Source of the DNA: Coriobacteriales bacterium
Lineage (GTDB): Bacteria; Actinomycetota; Coriobacteriia; Coriobacteriales; UBA8131
Direction: 5' to 3'
Length of the DNA: 10,311 bases
Assembly: GCA_031272005.1 (NCBI GenBank)
Contig: JAISUQ010000116.1
Coordinates: 1 to 10,311 of the forward strand
Shown: piece by piece, positions 5,636 through 10,311 of the stretch
Numbering within the stretch: position 1 is the stretch's first letter
How the letters are laid out: each line of letters opens with the position of its first letter
Position numbers and translations under genes: made by a program
The notes under the pieces: model-generated
The model's input: only the letters and a program-made list of their open reading frames with translations
What the model was told of the DNA's origin: nothing
Database searches by the model: none

Positions 5636-7468
5636 ATGAGCACCCAGCAAGCCGAGCGCAAGTCCTCCGTCATTTTGCGCACCATCGCCTTTTACTGGCA
5701 GGTGACCTGGGCGCAATGGCCGATGTTTCTGTTGGCGCTGGTGACGACGCTGGGCTTTGTCTTTCTGCTCTCCTTTGGCAACCCCTATGTGGTGGCCCTG
5801 GTCATCGACCGGGTGAGCGGCGAGGCGGTGGCCGCTGCTGATGTGCCGCGGGTCTTTGGGCCCTACATCCTGGCTCTGGTGGCCGTCAACCTCTTTGGCC
5901 AGATATGCAGCAAGCTGCAGGATTATGCGGTCTGGAAGCTGGAGATCCGCGCCGCCTATCTGCTGGCCACCCGCTGCTTCGACACCCTTTCCAACCAGAG
6001 CATGACCTTCCATTCCAACCGCTTTGGCGGCTCGCTGGTCTCCCAGACCCAGAAGTTCATGGCCGGCTACTCCAACCTGATGGAGAACCTGATTTACGCC
6101 ATCATCCCGATAGTCATGACGGCGGTGTTCACCATCGCCATGTTGCTGCCTGTCGTGCCGTTATATGTGGCCATCCTCACGGCGCTGCTGGTGATCTATG
6201 TGCTGGCGGCCTATCTGATGTACAAACGGGTGCTGCCGCTGAACTCGGCGGCGGCCGGGGCCCAGAACGCCCTGTCCGGTGAGCTCTCCGACAGCATCAC
6301 CAACATCCTGGCCGTCAAGACCTATGGGCGCGAGGCCTACGAGCGCAGCATCTTCGATGCCGCCAACCGCGACGTGGTGGCTGCCGACTCCCGACGGATG
6401 CGGGCCTCGACCATGCGCGGCTTCGTTACCGCCGGCATCATCGTCATCATCATGGTCTGCGTGGTCGTCTTCATCACCGGTGGCAACGCCTGGTTTGGCA
6501 TCAGTGCCGGCACCCTGGTGATGATGTTCACCTACACCTACTCGCTGACCATGCAGTTCAACCGGATAAACATGGTCTTTCAGATGATCAACCGCGGCTT
6601 CGGCGACGCCCACGACATGACGCTGATCCTCGATGAGCCGCGACTGGTGGACGACGCCCCGGACGCGCAGCCGCTGGAGGTCAGCGAGGGGCGCATCGAC
6701 TTCGAGCAGCTGAGCTTCGCTTATCAGGAGCAGCAGGGCGGTGGCCTCAAGCAGCCAGCGGCCGTCGCGCAACTGCGGGTCTTCCGCGATTTCTCCCTGC
6801 ATATCCCCGCCGGGCAGCGGGTTGGGCTGGTGGGCCGCTCCGGCTCGGGCAAGACCACCCTGACCACGCTGCTGTTGCGCCTGGCCGATTTGCAGGAGGG
6901 CCGCATCCTGCTCGACGGGCAGGACATCTCCCGGGCCACCCAGATCTCGCTGCGCCAGCAGATCGCCTACGTGCCCCAGGAGCCGCTGCTGTTCCACCGC
7001 AGCATCCGCGAGAACATCGCCTACGGCTGCCCCGAGGCCACCGAGGAGCAGATCATCGCGGCGGCTGAGAAGGCCTGCGCCCTGGAATTCATCCAGGCTC
7101 TGCCCCAGGGCTTTGCGACCATCACCGGCGAGCGCGGCGTCAAGCTCTCCGGCGGCCAGCGCCAGCGGGTGGCCATCGCCCGGGCGATACTGGCCGACCG
7201 GCCGATCCTGGTGCTGGACGAGGCCACCTCGGCGCTGGACTCCGAGAGCGAGAAGCTGATCCAGGACGCCCTGCGCAACCTGATGCAGGGGCGCACCGCC
7301 ATCGTCGTAGCCCATCGCCTCTCCACCGTGGCCAGCCTGGACCGCATCGTCGTGCTCAGTGAGGGTCGGATAGTCGAGGACGGCACGCACGCCCAGCTCG
7401 TCGAGGCTGGCGGCGAATACGCCCACCTCTGGAACCGCCAGACCGGCGCCTATCTGGGCGACAGCTGA
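5636..7468 (+). CDS. ABC half-exporter, fused permease and ATPase (MsbA/MDR-like), substrate unknown
   Basis: A type I (type IV fold) ABC exporter half that should work as a homodimer, or as a heterodimer if a partner lies elsewhere, moving a lipid, peptide or drug out of the cytoplasm. The 610 residues have six hydrophobic helices (about 28-48, 72-92, 145-168, 170-193, 260-281, 286-305) and one nucleotide-binding domain. Motifs seen: A-loop Tyr363, Walker A GRSGSGKT at 400-407, Q-loop Gln448, signature LSGGQ at 504-508, Walker B ending Asp528-Glu529, and H-loop His560. All catalytic residues are present. A Gly/Gln-rich insert of roughly 15 residues follows the A-loop (about 365-381). The ATG at 5636 has GAGGT 9 nt upstream. 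No partner transporter or substrate gene is adjacent, so the substrate cannot be named; an MsbA lipid flippase is one option only. Confidence 0.95.
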   Translation: MSTQQAERKSSVILRTIAFYWQVTWAQWPMFLLALVTTLGFVFLLSFGNPYVVALVIDRVSGEAVAAADVPRVFGPYILALVAVNLFGQICSKLQDYAVWKLEIRAAYLLATRCFDTLSNQSMTFHSNRFGGSLVSQTQKFMAGYSNLMENLIYAIIPIVMTAVFTIAMLLPVVPLYVAILTALLVIYVLAAYLMYKRVLPLNSAAAGAQNALSGELSDSITNILAVKTYGREAYERSIFDAANRDVVAADSRRMRASTMRGFVTAGIIVIIMVCVVVFITGGNAWFGISAGTLVMMFTYTYSLTMQFNRINMVFQMINRGFGDAHDMTLILDEPRLVDDAPDAQPLEVSEGRIDFEQLSFAYQEQQGGGLKQPAAVAQLRVFRDFSLHIPAGQRVGLVGRSGSGKTTLTTLLLRLADLQEGRILLDGQDISRATQISLRQQIAYVPQEPLLFHRSIRENIAYGCPEATEEQIIAAAEKACALEFIQALPQGFATITGERGVKLSGGQRQRVAIARAILADRPILVLDEATSALDSESEKLIQDALRNLMQGRTAIVVAHRLSTVASLDRIVVLSEGRIVEDGTHAQLVEAGGEYAHLWNRQTGAYLGDS

Positions 7469-7504
7469 AAACTCGCGGCGCTGGCGGATTTGGCTGGTGG
7501 GTTG

Positions 7505-7534
7505 GTGCCATCAATCCGGCTTAATGCTTATAAT
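7505..7534 (+). promoter_or_regulatory. Probable sigma-70-type promoter for the MTHFR gene
   Basis: A perfect -10 box TATAAT at 7529-7534 is preceded, after an 18 bp spacer, by GTGCCA (7505-7510), which matches four of six bases of TTGACA. Transcription would begin near 7541 and give a leader of about 48 nt before the ATG at 7589. It lies in the 120 bp gap after the exporter gene, where no clear terminator is seen. Confidence 0.55.
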
Positions 7535-7588
7535 CGCATTGGCAGGATTTCTGCTGATCGTGGACATCCCAGAAAGGTGCGGCGCTTG

Positions 7589-9127
7589 ATGCAAAACCGA
7601 CTTCGTGAGGCCCTGGCCGACGGCGAGTTCGTCGTCAGCTGCGAGTTGGTGGCCGGGCGCGGAGCCCGCGAGGAGCATCAGCAGCGGGAGGTCGAAGAAG
7701 CCCTGCGCATCGCCGCGACCGGGCGCGTCCAGGCCATCTCCATCACCGACAATCCCGGCGGCAATCCGGCACTTCTGGCCGATGCCCTGGCCCGGGAGTT
7801 CGCAGATGCCGGCGTCACACCACTGGTCCATATGACCTGCAAGGACCGCAACCGCAATCAGCTGCAAAGCCAATTCTATGCGCTGGCGCGTCAGGGTATC
7901 GAGAACCTGCTGGTGATGACCGGCGATTATCCCAGCTCCGGTTGGGGCGGTCAGGCCAGGCCCGTCTTCGACCTCGACCCGGTGCAGCTGTTGCAGATGA
8001 TCACGGAGATGAACGCCGGGCTGGCGCAGCAGACGCCCCGCGGCTCAGTGACCGAGCAGCCCACCGCTTTCTTTGCCGGAGCGGTGGCCTCACCTTTCAA
8101 GTGGACCGAGGCTGAGACCTTGTTGCAGTACCTGAAGCTGGAGAAGAAGCTGGCTGCCGGCGCCCAGTTCATCATCTCCCAAGTAGGCTATGATGCTCGT
8201 AAGATGGCAGAGTTGCTGGAGTACCTGCGCCAACGCCGGCTCGATGTGCCGGTCATCGCCAATGTCTTCGTCCTCGGCGCCGGCGCCGGTCGGCTGATGC
8301 ACCGCGGCGATTTTCCCGGTTGCTATGTCAGCGATGAGTTGCTGGGCGTGCTGGAAGCTGAGGCCGCAGCGGAGGACAAGGGGCGCGAAGCCAAACTGCT
8401 GCGGGCGGCCAGGATGGTGGCCATCGCCCGGGGCCAGGGTTATCAGGGCGTGCACCTGGGCGGCATGGGACTGACTGCCGAGGTCATCTCGCAGATTCTG
8501 GCGCAGGCCGATGAGCTTAAGGACGGCTGGCAGGATTGGGCCAGCGAGCTGAGCTATGGTCAGCCGGGCGGCTTCTACCTGTTTGCCGAGGATGGCAGCC
8601 CTGCACCACGCAATGAGGCAGCTCGTGGCCGCCGGATCTTCTCCGGATATGGGCTTTCGCGCTGCTTTCATTATTGGGTTCTGACCAAGGGCAAGCGCGG
8701 CTACAAGCCTTTGAGCGCCGTCATGGATGCCCGGGAGCGGGCCCGCGGCCGCAACCGCCATCACGGCCTGGAACACCTGGCCAAGGTGGCGCTCTATGGC
8801 TGCCGGGACTGTGGCGACTGCGGGCTGGAGACCTGCGTCTACAGCTGCCCGATGTCGCAGTGTCCCAAGTGCCAGCGCAACGGGCCCTGCGGCGGCAGCC
8901 GGGAGGGCTTCTGCGAGGTCTACCCGGGCGAGCGTTATTGCATCTGGTACAAGGCCTATCATCGCCTGAAGCGCTACGGCCAGCTGGAGCAGCTGTCCGC
9001 CTGGATCACCGAGCCCAACGACTGGGGCCTTGAGGCCACCTCCGGCTGGAGCAACTACACCCATGAGCGCGATAACGCCGCCAAACGACTCTATCTGTCC
9101 AAGCGGGCTGATGAGCCGCCAGGATAG
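7589..9127 (+). CDS. metF: Methylenetetrahydrofolate reductase with C-terminal Cys-rich MTHFR_C (MetV-like) domain
   Basis: Reduces 5,10-methylene-THF to 5-methyl-THF, feeding methionine synthesis or the methyl branch of the Wood-Ljungdahl pathway. The 512 residues have two parts. Residues about 1-300 form a MetF-type TIM barrel: Glu19 in VSCEL sits where the catalytic Glu of MetF is expected, and MTGDYP matches the flavin-contacting L-R-G-D segment. Residues about 390-500 form a Cys-rich domain with ten Cys (405, 408, 411, 416, 420, 425, 428, 434, 442, 451), including CRDCGDC and NGPCGGSREGFCEVYPG, characteristic of MTHFR_C/MetV-like zinc or metal-binding modules. The ATG at 7589 is preferred, with AAAGGTG upstream; an in-frame start at 7490 would cover the promoter-like sequence, and GTG at 7577 is another candidate. 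fhs follows after 80 bp, probably in the same transcript. The electron donor cannot be read from the sequence. Confidence 0.9.
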   Translation: MQNRLREALADGEFVVSCELVAGRGAREEHQQREVEEALRIAATGRVQAISITDNPGGNPALLADALAREFADAGVTPLVHMTCKDRNRNQLQSQFYALARQGIENLLVMTGDYPSSGWGGQARPVFDLDPVQLLQMITEMNAGLAQQTPRGSVTEQPTAFFAGAVASPFKWTEAETLLQYLKLEKKLAAGAQFIISQVGYDARKMAELLEYLRQRRLDVPVIANVFVLGAGAGRLMHRGDFPGCYVSDELLGVLEAEAAAEDKGREAKLLRAARMVAIARGQGYQGVHLGGMGLTAEVISQILAQADELKDGWQDWASELSYGQPGGFYLFAEDGSPAPRNEAARGRRIFSGYGLSRCFHYWVLTKGKRGYKPLSAVMDARERARGRNRHHGLEHLAKVALYGCRDCGDCGLETCVYSCPMSQCPKCQRNGPCGGSREGFCEVYPGERYCIWYKAYHRLKRYGQLEQLSAWITEPNDWGLEATSGWSNYTHERDNAAKRLYLSKRADEPPG

Positions 9128-9207
9128 CTCAGGTGTTGTTGGAGATACCGGAAATCACCTACAGCCCGACACCCAGTCATGTTCAACCAAGGAATCAGGA
9201 GAGCGTC

Positions 9208-10311
9208 ATGCAGACAGACATCGAAATCGCCCAATCCGTGACCCCCCGGCCCATCACCGAGGTGGCCGCCGAGCTGAAGCTGGACAGCGCCTGCTTCGAG
9301 CCCTACGGCTACTACAAGGCCAAGATCGACTACAACGTCCTGGAGCAGATCGACCGCCCGGACGGCAAGTTGGTGCTGGTCACCGCCATCACCCCCACCC
9401 CGGCCGGCGAAGGCAAGACCACCACCACCGTCGGCCTGGCCGACGGCCTGCGCCAGTTGGGCAAAAGCGTCGTCGTGGCGCTGCGCGAGCCCTCCCTGGG
9501 CCCGGTGTTCGGCGTCAAGGGCGGCGCGGCCGGCGGCGGCTGGGCCCAGGTGGTGCCGATGGAGGACATCAACCTCCACTTCACCGGCGACTTCCATGCC
9601 ATCGGTGCGGCCAACAACCTGCTGGCGGCGATGATTGACAACCACATCTACCAGGGCAACGCCTTGGATATCGACATCAAGAACATCACCTGGCGGCGCT
9701 GCGTAGACATGAACGACCGCCAGCTGCGCTTCGTGGTCGACGGCCTGGGCGGCAAGACCAACGGCACGCCGCGCGAGGACGGCTACGACATCACCGTGGC
9801 CTCCGAAATCATGGCCATCTTCTGTCTGGCTACCTCGATAACCGACCTCAAGGCCCGCCTGGCCCGGATCATCATCGGCTACAACCGCGCCGGCGAGCCC
9901 GTCACCGCCGGCCAGCTGAAGGCCGAAGGCGCGATGTGCGCCCTGCTCAAGGATGCCCTGAAGCCCAACCTCGTGCAGACCCTGGAAGGCACGCCGGCCT
10001 TTGTCCACGGCGGCCCCTTTGCCAACATCGCCCACGGCTGCAACTCCATCATCGCCACCCGCATGGCCCTCAAGCTGGGCGATTACGCCATCACCGAAGC
10101 CGGCTTCGGCGCCGATCTGGGTGCGGAGAAGTTCCTGGACATCAAGTGCCGGGTGGCCGGGCTGAAGCCTGCGGCCGTGGTGATAGTAGCCACCGTACGG
10201 GCGCTGAAGATGCACGGTGGCGCGCCGAAGGACCAGCTGGCCTGCGAGGATCTGGCGGCGCTGAAGGCTGGACTGCCCAACCTCCTGCAGCATGTGGCCA
10301 ACATCACCGAC
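9208..10311 (+). CDS. fhs: Formate-tetrahydrofolate ligase (10-formyl-THF synthetase), 3' end outside window
   Basis: ATP-dependent joining of formate to THF, giving 10-formyl-THF, the entry step of the folate methyl branch. The 368 visible residues are open to the right edge; the family has about 557, so about one third is missing. Seen: N-terminal DIEIAQS and PITEVAAEL, family-typical; the P-loop-like segment around PTPAGEGKTTTT with Lys70; LREPSLGPVFGVKGGAAGGG; FTGDFHAIGAANNLL; and AFVHGGPFANIAHGCNS with ITEAGFGADLGAEKF, all highly conserved in this enzyme. The ATG at 9208 has a strong AGGAG Shine-Dalgarno about 7 nt upstream. No strong promoter is seen in the 80 bp gap after the MTHFR gene, so co-transcription is likely. 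Confidence 0.97.
   Translation, partial: MQTDIEIAQSVTPRPITEVAAELKLDSACFEPYGYYKAKIDYNVLEQIDRPDGKLVLVTAITPTPAGEGKTTTTVGLADGLRQLGKSVVVALREPSLGPVFGVKGGAAGGGWAQVVPMEDINLHFTGDFHAIGAANNLLAAMIDNHIYQGNALDIDIKNITWRRCVDMNDRQLRFVVDGLGGKTNGTPREDGYDITVASEIMAIFCLATSITDLKARLARIIIGYNRAGEPVTAGQLKAEGAMCALLKDALKPNLVQTLEGTPAFVHGGPFANIAHGCNSIIATRMALKLGDYAITEAGFGADLGAEKFLDIKCRVAGLKPAAVVIVATVRALKMHGGAPKDQLACEDLAALKAGLPNLLQHVANITD

Noticed and set aside
6161..7426. 421-codon open frame on the minus strand opposite the ABC exporter
   Set aside because: Antisense shadow; the plus-strand frame has every ABC motif in order.
7490..7588. 33-codon N-terminal extension of the MTHFR gene
   Set aside because: It would run through the TATAAT-containing promoter region; the first MetF-like residues begin right after the ATG at 7589, which has its own ribosome binding site.
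9091..10293. 400-codon open frame on the minus strand opposite fhs
   Set aside because: Low-complexity Val/Gly/Gln/His composition and full overlap with the strongly conserved fhs coding sequence.

Overview
This is a GC-rich bacterial chromosome segment with three parts: a type IV pilus (T4P) assembly operon on the minus strand, an ABC exporter on the plus strand, and two tetrahydrofolate one-carbon genes on the plus strand. Coding density is high. No tRNA, rRNA, CRISPR array, insertion sequence, phage gene or defence gene could be recognised.

Minus strand, about 5308 down to 1 (read right to left): pilC (inner-membrane platform), pilM (cytoplasmic actin-like), pilN and a pilO-like gene (single-pass alignment proteins), then pilB (extension ATPase), which runs off the left edge. 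The genes overlap or nearly touch from pilC to pilO (overlap of about 1-4 bp, then a 3 bp gap), with 41 bp before pilB, so they look like one operon. No pilin, secretin, prepilin peptidase or PilT is in the window. The unusual points are a paired c-di-GMP-binding-type motif at the PilB N-terminus, a PilM whose nucleotide-binding loops look eroded, and long low-complexity segments in PilN and PilO, partly built from short in-frame DNA repeats.

Between 5309 and 5635 lies a divergent intergenic region with a pair of 11 bp direct repeats near pilC and a 9 bp unit repeated three times nearer the exporter. It probably holds the promoters for both directions.

Plus strand, 5636 to the right edge: an MsbA-type ABC half-exporter; a 120 bp gap with a good -10 box; a methylenetetrahydrofolate reductase with a C-terminal Cys-rich (MTHFR_C/MetV-like) domain; then formate-tetrahydrofolate ligase (fhs), cut by the right edge. 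The last two belong to the folate methyl branch used in the Wood-Ljungdahl pathway, glycine/serine metabolism and methionine supply. With high GC this suggests an anaerobic bacterium. An actinobacterial (Coriobacteriia-like) or Desulfobacterota-like host would fit, but the sequence alone does not settle it.

I found no clear evidence of an entirely new system. The best leads are the possible c-di-GMP control of PilB, the degenerate PilM, the Gly/Ser/Phe-repeat extension of the PilO-like protein, and the repeat-bearing divergent promoter region.
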